NCBI GenBank assembly: GCA_030627025.1
Contig: DAOUSX010000045.1
Span: 1-7,418 of the forward strand
From: Dehalococcoidia bacterium
Lineage (GTDB): Bacteria; Chloroflexota; Dehalococcoidia; GIF9; AB-539-J10
DNA length: 7,418 nt
Direction: 5' to 3'
Part shown: positions 1 to 7,006 of the stretch, in pieces
How positions within the stretch are numbered: the first letter of the stretch is position 1
Layout: each line of letters begins with the position of its first letter
Translations under genes and position numbers: made by a program
The notes under the pieces: model-generated
The model's input: the letters and a program-made list of their open reading frames with translations, nothing else
Told to the model about the DNA's origin: nothing
Database searches by the model: none

Positions 1-852
1 CATTTGAGTTATTGCTGACTCAAGGTCAGCCTCGCAAGCCCCGGGTATCCCGTCATTGTTTAATTGGAAAAGGGAAAGACAAGGATAAGCTGGTAGCTTA
101 TGTTTGTAACACAGGGAAAGACAATCAACTGTAGACGCATCAGCATTCTTATCATCCATAGCTTTTTTAATAGCTAAAAATAATTTTGCTGATTTCAAAA
201 TCTCATCCTCACTCGGCTCAACTACTTTTACTGCCTCCTTTATCCATTTTGTCTTGATTTTCTCCGCCTCACTTACATCAACTTCTCGGTAATAAGAATT
301 TATCTCCTCAGATTTCATCTGTAATACTTCTGTTCCAAAGATTTCTTTTATTTTATTTATCACGTAGCTATTCACAAAGAAGCCTTCTTCATCAAAAACC
401 GCTAGAATCCGCGAATTTTTCATCTTCTTTATAACAGGAAACAATTTCACTCCATCCACTATATCCTTAAAATTAGAAGAGGCGATCGAAACAACAGGAA
501 GTTTTTCTCTTTTAATTAAAGAATGAGTGTTGATAAACCCTCCTGAGCCTGAGAAAAGTTCATCAGCAACAATAACTGGATGATAATTTAGGGCCGTAAA
601 TTCAGGAATTCCGGTCCATAATGTGGTTAAGTAAACCAGGTAACCATCATAGTTTCCTTTTTCGGCATCAAGCATTTTTCTTGCTTCATCAGGTGAATAA
701 AGAATGGCTTTTGAAAATTCAATCTCAGGAATATTCTCTTCTAGTTTAGATATTATCTCCTCGGTTCTTCTTTTATAGTCATAATCTATATATGGCCAAC
801 CAGGTTCACCTTGTTTTAAAGCTGGAAAAATAACTTTAACCTTAGCTTTCAT
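1..852 (-). CDS. L-fucose/L-arabinose isomerase superfamily protein, C-terminus cut off by window edge
   Basis: An uninterrupted minus-strand frame of 284 codons starts at the ATG complementary to 850-852 and runs off the left edge. AGAGGG lies five bases before the ATG. The N-terminus reads MKAKVKVIFPALKQGEPGWP and the first ~170 residues look like an alternating alpha/beta domain. Near the edge comes CLSLFQLNNDGIPGACEADL (residues 258-277), close to the conserved stretch of L-fucose isomerase-related proteins (COG2407), whose CEAD-type Glu and Asp (E274 and D276 here) belong to the metal-binding active site. Family members usually have about 450-500 residues, so roughly 170-200 are missing, including the C-terminal part that supplies a metal-binding His. 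The expected reaction is aldose-ketose isomerisation (L-fucose, D-arabinose or another sugar), cytosolic and Mn2+-dependent; the substrate cannot be told. The gene is AT-rich (sampled 60-base lines 25-40% GC) compared with its neighbours. Family assignment is fairly sure, function less so. Confidence 0.8.
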   Translation of the reverse strand, partial: MKAKVKVIFPALKQGEPGWPYIDYDYKRRTEEIISKLEENIPEIEFSKAILYSPDEARKMLDAEKGNYDGYLVYLTTLWTGIPEFTALNYHPVIVADELFSGSGGFINTHSLIKREKLPVVSIASSNFKDIVDGVKLFPVIKKMKNSRILAVFDEEGFFVNSYVINKIKEIFGTEVLQMKSEEINSYYREVDVSEAEKIKTKWIKEAVKVVEPSEDEILKSAKLFLAIKKAMDDKNADASTVDCLSLCYKHKLPAYPCLSLFQLNNDGIPGACEADLESAITQM

Positions 853-886
853 ATAGCCCTCTTAAAATAAATGAACCCCTGTGCCT

Positions 887-902
887 GGCAATCGATATTG
901 CC
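887..902. promoter_or_regulatory. candidate operator: 16-base inverted repeat in the divergent intergenic region
   Basis: GGCAAT and ATTGCC form perfect 6-bp arms around the 4-base centre CGAT. It lies between the divergent sugar genes, just downstream of the candidate minus-strand promoter and in the 5' leader of the fucose-isomerase-like gene. Length and symmetry suit a dimeric helix-turn-helix sugar regulator such as a LacI or GntR family protein. No regulator gene is in the window, so the role is an inference. It could also be a chance small hairpin. Confidence 0.35.
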
Positions 903-915
903 TGTAAGATTAAAG

Positions 916-944
916 AAAATATCATAATTACACAGTAGTATCAA
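916..944 (-). promoter_or_regulatory. candidate sigma-70 promoter for the fucose-isomerase-like gene
   Basis: On the minus strand, TTGATA (complement of 939-944, five of six consensus bases) is followed by a 17-base spacer and TATTTT (complement of 916-921, four of six). It points at the start codon at 852. The expected transcription start near 909 is a few bases before the inverted repeat at 887-902, a natural arrangement for repression. This is inferred from the motif match only. Confidence 0.35.
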
Positions 945-997
945 GATTCTTGCGCACATTTATAGGGTAGGGTCAACTCTTTATTATTAACAGATAA

Positions 998-1027
998 TTG
1001 GTTTCGTTATTCTACATCAGCTAAAAT
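998..1027 (+). promoter_or_regulatory. weak candidate promoter for the sugar isomerase-xylulokinase pair
   Basis: TTGGTT (998-1003), an 18-base spacer and TAAAAT (1022-1027, five of six consensus bases) precede the start at 1075 by about 47 bases. The -35 match is only three of six, so the site may need an activator or may not be the real promoter. No stronger candidate is visible between 903 and 1074 on this strand. Confidence 0.3.
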
Positions 1028-1074
1028 AGTCGTGATGCTCCAGGCTGCAAATACGGAACGGAGGTGAAACAAGC

Positions 1075-2136
1075 ATGGGTAGAGTCAAAAATAGCCTTGG
1101 TGTGTGGGCGTTCGGTTCCCTGGCTACCAGGTTCCTCCCCGTGGGTTATCATCCCGGGGCAGAAAAACTGAGCATGGTGCAAAGAATGGAAAAAGTAGTC
1201 GCTGGGCTTGGTAATCTTATCGATGGCTATGAATTCCACTACCCGGGGGAAATAAATGAAACAAATGTGGACAAATTGCAACGAGTATTGGCGGACAAAG
1301 ACATCTATGCTATTGCCAGTGGATTACACACTGACCCTAAATTTGCCTTGGGGGCCTTTACTCATCCCGATAAACAGACAAGAAGAGCTGCCATAGCTCG
1401 CACCAAAGAAGCTATCGACCTTGCTGGAGACATCCAGGCGAAATTTATCATATGGCCGGGTGGCGAGGGCTATAACTACCCTTTTCAGGCCGATTACGAA
1501 GACATCTGGGATAACTTTATCGCCTGCCTGGCTGAATCAGTAGAGTATGCCAATAGCAAGAATGTTACCGTTTTACTGGAGCACAAATGCAGTGAACCAG
1601 CGATGAAGATATTGATGCGCAACATAGGCATGACCATTTTTGTCATCCGCAAACTGGAAAGAATGGGCGTTGATGTGAATCGCCTTAAAATAAACATGGA
1701 TTGGCAACACCTTATAATGAACGGTGAATCACTGGCCGAATATGCTGCCTTGTTAAGCAAGGAAAATCTGCTGGGGCACCAGCATGGCAATAGCGGTTGG
1801 GGAATTTTTGATGATGATAATATCGTGGGTGCTACTCGCTTTATGGAAACGTTGGAGCTTGCTATAGAACTGAGACGCATTAATTATGGTAGCAAAGGGG
1901 AAAGGGTTGGTTTCGACATATTCCCTTACACCGAAGACCCAATACAAGCGGCAAAGCGATGCGTTCTGCAATGGGAATTTATTGATAACCTGGCGGAGAA
2001 GGTTAACAAAGACGCTCTCTCTCAAGCTCGTAAACAGAAGGATGCCCTTAAGGGTCTGGCTGTTGTTTTTGAAGCCCTTGGCTTAAACAGGAAATTTGTA
2101 ACGGATATTATGCGAAGCCGTGAACAGGCAGTATAA
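1075..2136 (+). CDS. xylose isomerase-like TIM-barrel sugar isomerase
   Basis: This is a 353-residue protein of the xylose isomerase/AP endonuclease 2 TIM-barrel superfamily. GGAGGTGA at 1060-1067, seven bases before the ATG, fixes the start. IIWPGGEGYNYPFQADY (125-141) resembles the WGGREGYE segment of xylose isomerases. LLEHKCSEP (167-175) resembles their EPKPNEP metal-ligand motif. NMDWQHL (207-213), GHQHGNSG (234-241) and FDIFPY (280-285) supply further likely metal ligands: E169, D209, H235 or H237, and D281. Full-length xylose isomerases have about 390-440 residues, so this is a shorter, divergent relative. The likely reaction is aldose-ketose isomerisation with two divalent metals in the cytosol. 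The xylulokinase 34 bases downstream argues for D-xylose to D-xylulose, but a rhamnose-isomerase-like or epimerase activity on another pentose cannot be excluded. I give no gene symbol because orthology to XylA is not certain. Confidence 0.82.
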   Translation: MGRVKNSLGVWAFGSLATRFLPVGYHPGAEKLSMVQRMEKVVAGLGNLIDGYEFHYPGEINETNVDKLQRVLADKDIYAIASGLHTDPKFALGAFTHPDKQTRRAAIARTKEAIDLAGDIQAKFIIWPGGEGYNYPFQADYEDIWDNFIACLAESVEYANSKNVTVLLEHKCSEPAMKILMRNIGMTIFVIRKLERMGVDVNRLKINMDWQHLIMNGESLAEYAALLSKENLLGHQHGNSGWGIFDDDNIVGATRFMETLELAIELRRINYGSKGERVGFDIFPYTEDPIQAAKRCVLQWEFIDNLAEKVNKDALSQARKQKDALKGLAVVFEALGLNRKFVTDIMRSREQAV

Positions 2137-2170
2137 CCGAAGAGCATACTAAACCCCCGAGAAAATAATC

Positions 2171-3709
2171 GTGGAATATCTCATCGGCATTGATATTGGA
2201 ACTACAGGAGCCAGGACCGGCATTTTCAACACCGCCGGTCAAGCAGTTACCAGCGCCTTTTGCTCCTACGAAACAAGACATCCCAAATTACGCTGGGCGG
2301 AGCAGAGCCCTCATGAGTGGTGGCAGGCTACAGCATCTTCTTTGAGAGCGGTCATCGCCAGCTCTGGAATTTCCCCACGAGACATCAAAGGCATAGGCAT
2401 ATCGGGACAAATGCACGGCCTGGTGCTTCTGGATAAGAACCATACCGTCTTGCGTTCATGCATTATCTGGTCAGACCAGCGCACTGATGAGCAATGCCGC
2501 TGGATTATGGAAAAAGTTGGCACAGATAAGCTAATAGCGCTGGCTTGTAACCCAGCACTGCCAGGCTTTACCGCTCCCAAGCTTCTGTGGGTCAGAGAAA
2601 ATGAACCGCAGCTCTATGACAAGATTTCCACTTTATTGTTACCAAAGGACTATATCCGGTTCTGCCTCAGCGGTGAATTGATGACCGAAGTATCCGACGC
2701 TGCTGGCTCACTATTTCTTGATGTTACCAATAGAAGCTGGTCACCGGAAATTTTGAAAGCTTTGAACATACCACAGGAATGGATGCCGCCCTGTGTAGAG
2801 TCTATTGACATCTGTGGACAGATTACCAGGGAAGCCGCTGAAGCAACTAATCTCAAAGAAGGAATCCCTGTAGTTGCCGGAGGCGCAGATAATGCCTGCG
2901 CCGCCATCGGTACTGGCATTGTAACCGAAGGCCTGGCGTCTTCCAGCATCGGTACCTCGGGGGTAGTCTTCGCCCACTCTGATTCTGTAAGATGTGATTC
3001 CCTCCACAGAATTCATACTTTCAATCATTCAGTCCCCTTTAAATGGTACTTGATGGGGGTTATGCAAGCTGCTGGCCTTTCTCTGCGCTGGCTGCGTGAT
3101 AACTTCTTCGCCAGGGAAAAAGAAACAGAAGACCGTGCTCATCGGGATGTCTATGAATTGATGAGCGAAGAAGCAGCTCAAGCACCACCAGGCTGCCACG
3201 GACTCATCTTCCTGCCTTATCTTCAAGGTGAACGCACTCCTCACCTGGATCCGTATGCCAAGGGCGTGCTGTTTGGCATCATGCCGCACCATACCCGCGC
3301 CCATATCATACGGTCTATCATGGAGGGAGTGGCTTACGGCCTTAAAGATTCCCTGGACATCATCGAGGAGCAGCAATTAGAAATCATCCAAGTGAGGCTC
3401 ACCGGTGGCGGAGCACGTAGCAAACTGTGGCGGCAAATTCAAGCCGATGTCTTCGGCAGGGAAGTTGTTACCACTCAGGTTGAACATACCGCAGCGTTTG
3501 GTGCTGCCCTGCTAGCTGGAGTCGGTGCCGGCGTCTACAATTCCTGTGAACAGGCTTGCTCCAATACAATTGCCATAAAAGAGCAAATTCAGCCCGTTCC
3601 TCAAAATGTTCGCAGATATCACGAATATCATCAAATCTATCGTAAGCTTTATCACAACCTCAAACAAACGTATACGGAGCTGGATAGCCTGGTATCTCGC
3701 ACTAAATGA
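2171..3709 (+). CDS. xylB: xylulokinase, FGGY carbohydrate kinase family
   Basis: This is a 512-residue FGGY kinase that transfers phosphate from ATP to D-xylulose to give D-xylulose 5-phosphate for the pentose phosphate pathway. The N-terminal FGGY domain opens with GIDIGTTGARTGIFN (6-20, phosphate-binding loop, D8). GISGQMHGLVLLD (76-88) is the QMHG motif typical of xylulokinases. AGGADNACAAIGTG (236-249) carries the probable catalytic base D240. The C-terminal domain has SSIGTSGVV, FLPYLQGERTP (347-357) and the ATP-binding LTGGGARSKLW (410-420). The length is slightly above the usual ~485-500. The start is GTG, chosen because it places the phosphate loop exactly at the N-terminus. Its ribosome binding site is weak (CGAGAAAA), suggesting lower or coupled translation from the isomerase 34 bases upstream. 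Family assignment is very sure. The substrate could also be D-ribulose or another ketopentose, since FGGY kinases differ by few residues. Confidence 0.92.
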   Translation: MEYLIGIDIGTTGARTGIFNTAGQAVTSAFCSYETRHPKLRWAEQSPHEWWQATASSLRAVIASSGISPRDIKGIGISGQMHGLVLLDKNHTVLRSCIIWSDQRTDEQCRWIMEKVGTDKLIALACNPALPGFTAPKLLWVRENEPQLYDKISTLLLPKDYIRFCLSGELMTEVSDAAGSLFLDVTNRSWSPEILKALNIPQEWMPPCVESIDICGQITREAAEATNLKEGIPVVAGGADNACAAIGTGIVTEGLASSSIGTSGVVFAHSDSVRCDSLHRIHTFNHSVPFKWYLMGVMQAAGLSLRWLRDNFFAREKETEDRAHRDVYELMSEEAAQAPPGCHGLIFLPYLQGERTPHLDPYAKGVLFGIMPHHTRAHIIRSIMEGVAYGLKDSLDIIEEQQLEIIQVRLTGGGARSKLWRQIQADVFGREVVTTQVEHTAAFGAALLAGVGAGVYNSCEQACSNTIAIKEQIQPVPQNVRRYHEYHQIYRKLYHNLKQTYTELDSLVSRTK

Positions 3710-3728
3710 GAAAGTAAGATATTTTTCG

Positions 3729-3757
3729 TTGACATCAATTTTCTGTAGATATATAAT
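3729..3757 (+). promoter_or_regulatory. perfect-consensus sigma-70 promoter of the beta-oxidation operon
   Basis: TTGACA (3729-3734) and TATAAT (3752-3757) are both exact consensus hexamers separated by the ideal 17 bases. Transcription should start near 3764, giving a leader of about 45 bases before the thiolase ATG. Nothing else in the window is nearly as good. A housekeeping promoter this strong suggests high expression unless it is repressed. The inverted repeat at 3781-3795 is a possible repressor site. Confidence 0.85.
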
Positions 3758-3780
3758 CGGGCGGATAACGCAATTCAGAT

Positions 3781-3795
3781 CTTTAAAATTTAAAG
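3781..3795. promoter_or_regulatory. AT-rich inverted repeat overlapping the thiolase ribosome binding site
   Basis: CTTTAAA and TTTAAAG are perfect 7-bp arms around one central A. The repeat lies in the operon leader, between the predicted transcription start (~3764) and the ATG, and its right arm covers the first bases of the AAAGGAGGG ribosome binding site (3792-3800). It could be an operator for a fatty-acid regulator. Low complexity makes a chance origin quite possible. Confidence 0.25.
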
Positions 3796-3808
3796 GAGGG
3801 TGCTTTCA

Positions 3809-5017
3809 ATGGAAGAAGCAGTCATAGTCGATTATCTAAGGTCACCATTTTCACGGTCGCGACCAAGAGAGCCAGAAAGGGATGTATTCAATAGCTTGAG
3901 GATGGATGATGTTGCCGGGATGTTGATAAAGAAACTTATTGAACGCACCAAAATTAAGCCAGAGGAAATCAACGACGTGCTAACTGGAACAGCTTTCCCC
4001 ACAGGCGAACAGTGGCTCTATGGAGGAAGGCACATCGCATTTCTGGCAGGATTGCCATTTAATGTTCCCGCTCAGCAAATCGACAGGCAGTGCGCCTCAG
4101 CAATGTCCGCCATACATACAGGTGCTATGGAGATAATGCTTGGATATTCAGACATCGTCATTGCCGGTGGGATTGAACATATGACGCACAATCCCATGCC
4201 CGGGCCCGGGATTGACCCCAGCAGAATAAAAGTGGAGCCAAATCCAAAATTGTTTTCAGAACCAGAGTATGCCAAATACGATATAATGACGACATACAAT
4301 ATGGGTCTCACCGCAGAGAAATTGCTCGAGCAGACGGATTTCACCAGAGAGGACATGGACAAGTGGGCATTGGGGAGTCATCAAAAGGCAGCCAAGGCAC
4401 TGGAAGAGGGGTTTTTTAAAGGGGAAATAATGCCCGTCGAGGTGACAATGCCAGATGGCACAAAGCAAGTCATCGACCATGATGTGAGCATCAGGGCAGC
4501 TACAACTATGGAAGCTCTTGCCCAATTGCAGCCGTCTTTTAAACCAGACGGGCACATAACCCCGGGGAACGCGTCTCCATTAAACGCAGGCGCAACTATG
4601 ATGATTTTAATGTCACAGAAAAAAGCAAAGGAGTGTGGGCTTAAACCTTTAGCTAAAATTATCTCCATGGGATGGGCTGGTGTTGACCCAAGTGTCATGG
4701 GATTGGGCCCAATTCCAGCAAGCAGAATGGCTCTGAAGCATGCCGGGATGGAGGTCAAGGATATTGATTTCTGGGAAATTAACGAGGCGTTTGCCATTGT
4801 AACAATCAATGCCATAAAAGAGTTAGGAATAGACCCTGACAAAGTGAATGTGAAGGGTGGAGCCACGGCAATTGGTCATCCACTTGGCGCTACCGGAACA
4901 AGGCTTGTAGGAACATTGGCCAGGATACTGGATGTCGAAGGGGGAAGATTTGGTCTTGCCACGCCTTGTGTTGGTGGTGGACAGGGTACTGCAACTATAA
5001 TTGAGAGGGTAAAGTAA
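3809..5017 (+). CDS. acetyl-CoA acetyltransferase / 3-ketoacyl-CoA thiolase
   Basis: This is a 402-residue thiolase, normal length for the family. It catalyses CoA-dependent cleavage of 3-ketoacyl-CoA, or the reverse condensation of two acetyl-CoA. The acyl-accepting nucleophile is C95 in DRQCASAM. NEAFA (325-329), the catalytic base H357 in GHPLGATGTR and the second cysteine C387 in CVGGGQG complete the thiolase signatures. The ATG at 3809 is preferred over a GTG at 3800 in the same frame, because that GTG overlaps AAAGGAGGG (3792-3800), which sits eight bases before the ATG. One deviation is NASPLNAGAT (254-263), where most thiolases have a DGA triplet. This is the first gene of the operon, driven by the promoter at 3729-3757, and 19 bases separate it from the hydratase. 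Degradative (FadA-like) and biosynthetic (AtoB-like) roles cannot be told apart by sequence alone. The company of hydratase and dehydrogenase fits either direction. Confidence 0.92.
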   Translation: MEEAVIVDYLRSPFSRSRPREPERDVFNSLRMDDVAGMLIKKLIERTKIKPEEINDVLTGTAFPTGEQWLYGGRHIAFLAGLPFNVPAQQIDRQCASAMSAIHTGAMEIMLGYSDIVIAGGIEHMTHNPMPGPGIDPSRIKVEPNPKLFSEPEYAKYDIMTTYNMGLTAEKLLEQTDFTREDMDKWALGSHQKAAKALEEGFFKGEIMPVEVTMPDGTKQVIDHDVSIRAATTMEALAQLQPSFKPDGHITPGNASPLNAGATMMILMSQKKAKECGLKPLAKIISMGWAGVDPSVMGLGPIPASRMALKHAGMEVKDIDFWEINEAFAIVTINAIKELGIDPDKVNVKGGATAIGHPLGATGTRLVGTLARILDVEGGRFGLATPCVGGGQGTATIIERVK

Positions 5018-5036
5018 ATCAAAAAGGAGGGATAGG

Positions 5037-5806
5037 ATGGCTTATGAAACTATAATTGCGGAGAAGGAAGGCAACATCGGGATAATCACTCTGAATCGAC
5101 CGCCAGCTAATGCGGTAAATTGGGCTTTGCTCGAGGATCTCGAGAAAGCCCTGGACCAATTCGAGGGGGATAAAGAGGTACGGGCATTGATTATCACCGG
5201 TGCCGGTGAGAAGGGATTCTCAGCCGGTTTTGATGTCAGGAGGCAGCAAGGGCAAAAGAGATTGGAAACAAGGGGCGGGCGCTATGGACTCGAATTGAAA
5301 GATATCCCAAGCCTGTGGTCGCCGCGCTCAATGGTTATGCCCTAGGCGGCGGCTGCGAGCTGGCGATGGCGTGCCATTTCAGAGTTATGGTTAGTACCGA
5401 GAAAGCTAAGATCGGCTGCCCCGAGGTCAACCTCGGCATCATTCCTGGCTGGGGTGGCACACAGAGAATGCCCAGGTTAATCGGGAAAACAAGGGCACTG
5501 GATATGCTCGTCTTCGGAAAGAGAATACTTGCTCCTGAAGCGCTGGATATCGGGCTTATTACCAAAGTCTCCCAGCCAGGGGAATTGATGAAGGATGCCA
5601 AGGACCTTGCCCACAGATTGGCAAAGCAGGCGCCGCTTGCCGTTAAGGCTATTCTCGAATCAGTCACTAAAGGTCTCGAAACATCTATTGATGAAGGACT
5701 AAAGGTCGAAGGGAAAAACCTCGACATGGTGTCAAGCTCAAAGGATGCCATAGAGGGCATAACCGCATTCCTAGAGAAGAGAGAGGCCCAATTTAAGGGG
5801 GAATAA
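5037..5806 (+). pseudogene. enoyl-CoA hydratase (crotonase family), split by an apparent single-base frameshift
   Basis: This is a crotonase-fold gene that would hydrate trans-2-enoyl-CoA to 3-hydroxyacyl-CoA. A good start is at 5037 (AAAGGAGGG at 5023-5031). The first frame (5037-5345, 102 codons) holds the N-terminal strands and FSAGFD (61-66, first oxyanion-hole region), then stops at TAG 5343-5345. From about 5309 the family sequence continues in another frame to 5806: KPVVAALNGYALGGGCE, then PEVNLGIIPGWGGTQR. Adding one base in the CCC at 5306-5308 gives DIPKPVVAALNG with no residue lost. The restored protein has 256 residues, the normal size, with both catalytic glutamates in place (E108 in GGGCE, E130 in PEVNLG). 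They lie 22 residues apart, against 20 in rat mitochondrial hydratase. No other damage is visible and flanking spacing is intact, so a sequencing error or very recent mutation is likelier than an old pseudogene. Without the C-terminal half, the first fragment cannot be active. Confidence 0.88.
5304..5314 (+). other. frameshift site within the enoyl-CoA hydratase gene
   Basis: In the first frame the bases read ATC CCA AGC CTG; the family sequence requires ATC CCn AAG CCT GTG, so one base is missing after 5306-5308. A ribosome slipping back one base after CCA would also produce the right protein. However, C CCA AGC is a poor fit to the X XXY YYZ slippery heptamer because the second triplet is AAG, not three identical bases. 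I saw no obvious stimulatory hairpin directly downstream. Confidence 0.8.
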
Positions 5807-5833
5807 ACAGAATAAATTAAAAAGGAGGTCAGA

Positions 5834-6982
5834 ATGAACGTCGAACAAATCAAAAAGATAGCGGTAATGGGTGCCGGAGATATGGGGCACGGGATTGTCC
5901 AAACTGCACTGATGAATGGCTATAAGGTAGCCATGAGGGATATCGAGCAGAGGTTTGTTGACAAAGGTGTCCAGGGGATTAAGGACAGCCTGGAGAGATT
6001 TTTTGTTGCCAAGGGAAAGATAACCGCAGAACAAAGGGACGAGATGCTAAACAGGCTCGAGACAACTGTTAGCATAGAGGATGCAGTTAAAGATGCTGAC
6101 TTTGTGATTGAAGCAGTTCCCGAGGTCATGGATATTAAGAAATCGGTTTTCAAGGACCTGGATAAGTTTGCACCAGCAGATGCCGTTCTTGCCACAAACA
6201 CCTCGAACATGAGCATCACCGAGATAGCAAAAGCGACGAACAGGCCTGAAAAGGTTGTCGGAATGCACTTCTTTAACCCTGCCGTCAGGATGAAGCTCGT
6301 TGAAGTGACAAAGGGAGAAAAGACCAGCGAAGAGACCATGCAGGTGACATATGACTTAGCGAAGAACATAGGCAAGGCTCCAGTCAGGGTTGAGAAAGAC
6401 TCTCCTTCATTCATTTATAACAGAGTAAACGCCCCTGTCATGCTTTTGCTTGAGCTAATACTGGAGAAAAAAATTGTATCCCCGGAGGAGTTCGATGGTG
6501 CCTTCAAGGCAGTGATGCCCATGGCTCCCTATGAGCTGGTGGATTTTGTAGGTGTCGATATCGCCTGTGATTCGCTCAAGTACCTCCATGATAAGCTTTC
6601 TCCAGAGTACAGCTCAACAGCATTTGAACAGATAGTTAACGCAGGCACCCTCGGAAAGAAGACCGGCAAAGGCTTCTATGATTGGTCTGCAGGTAGACCT
6701 ACAATAGATACTTCAAAGGCTACTAAAGAGTTCGGGCTGAATGACCTCATTGCCTTACAGGTAAATGAAGCAACGAAAGTGCTTGACGAGGGAGTAGCAA
6801 AGAGCCCGGCGGATATTGATAACGCAATAGTCAATGGAGGAGGTGGCTTCGGACCTTTCCAGCTTGCAAAGGGCATAGGATATGCTGAATTGACCAAGAG
6901 ATGTGAAGCTCTTGCTCAGAGATTTAACGTGGAAGTGTTTAAACCGACTGACACGATGAAGGAAGGGAAAATCCAGGTCTGA
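5834..6982 (+). CDS. 3-hydroxyacyl-CoA dehydrogenase with an additional C-terminal domain
   Basis: This is a 382-residue NAD-dependent dehydrogenase that oxidises 3-hydroxyacyl-CoA to 3-ketoacyl-CoA (or reduces acetoacetyl-CoA in reverse). AAAGGAGGTC at 5821-5830 fixes the start. The Rossmann domain (about 6-190) has VMGAGDMGHG (GxGxxG at 13-18) and D36 at the end of the second strand, suiting NAD. Catalytic residues are recognisable: S124 in NTSNMS, H145 in MHFFNP, E157 in KLVEV and N197 in FIYNRV. The first 3HCDH domain ends at GKKTGKGFYDW (274-284). A second, 3HCDH-like helical segment follows (about 303-365, NGGGGFGPFQLAKGIGY). Short bacterial enzymes (~280-300 residues) lack this segment, whereas archaeal-type enzymes have it before a fused hydratase. 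The tail FKPTDTMKEGKIQV resembles the linker to that fused hydratase, but here the hydratase is a separate gene 27 bases upstream. This is the last gene of the operon, followed by a terminator. Confidence 0.92.
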   Translation: MNVEQIKKIAVMGAGDMGHGIVQTALMNGYKVAMRDIEQRFVDKGVQGIKDSLERFFVAKGKITAEQRDEMLNRLETTVSIEDAVKDADFVIEAVPEVMDIKKSVFKDLDKFAPADAVLATNTSNMSITEIAKATNRPEKVVGMHFFNPAVRMKLVEVTKGEKTSEETMQVTYDLAKNIGKAPVRVEKDSPSFIYNRVNAPVMLLLELILEKKIVSPEEFDGAFKAVMPMAPYELVDFVGVDIACDSLKYLHDKLSPEYSSTAFEQIVNAGTLGKKTGKGFYDWSAGRPTIDTSKATKEFGLNDLIALQVNEATKVLDEGVAKSPADIDNAIVNGGGGFGPFQLAKGIGYAELTKRCEALAQRFNVEVFKPTDTMKEGKIQV

Positions 6983-7006
6983 CCATCAAGCCCATTTCCA
7001 TACTCT

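Noticed and set aside
1494..1880. Long minus-strand frames opposite the sugar isomerase, and similar frames opposite thiolase, hydratase and dehydrogenase
   Set aside because: They overlap strongly supported genes, have no ribosome binding sites and give low-complexity, Ser/Ile/Leu-rich translations without domains.
3710..3728. A terminator after the xylulokinase
   Set aside because: The short stretch has a T run but no stem of useful length, so read-through from the xylulokinase into the next operon remains possible.
3758..3776. Resemblance of GGGCGGATAACGCAATTC to the lac operator just after the promoter
   Set aside because: It matches only the right half of lacO with a two-base interruption, lacks the symmetrical left half, and sits before fatty-acid genes. 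Vector sequence is unlikely because the surrounding bases do not match lac promoter DNA.
3800..3808. GTG at 3800 as the thiolase start
   Set aside because: The GTG overlaps the AAAGGAGGG ribosome binding site (3792-3800). The ATG at 3809 has ideal spacing and begins directly at the conserved N-terminal strand.
4199..4210. Perfect 12-base palindrome CCCGGGCCCGGG
   Set aside because: It lies inside the thiolase coding sequence, encoding a Pro-Gly-Pro-Gly stretch. Codon choice explains it and nothing nearby suggests a regulatory role.
5315..5806. The second hydratase fragment as an independent gene starting at GTG 5315
   Set aside because: That GTG is the Val codon within the conserved KPVVAALNG stretch. 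There is no ribosome binding site before it, and the fragment lacks the N-terminal strands of the crotonase fold.
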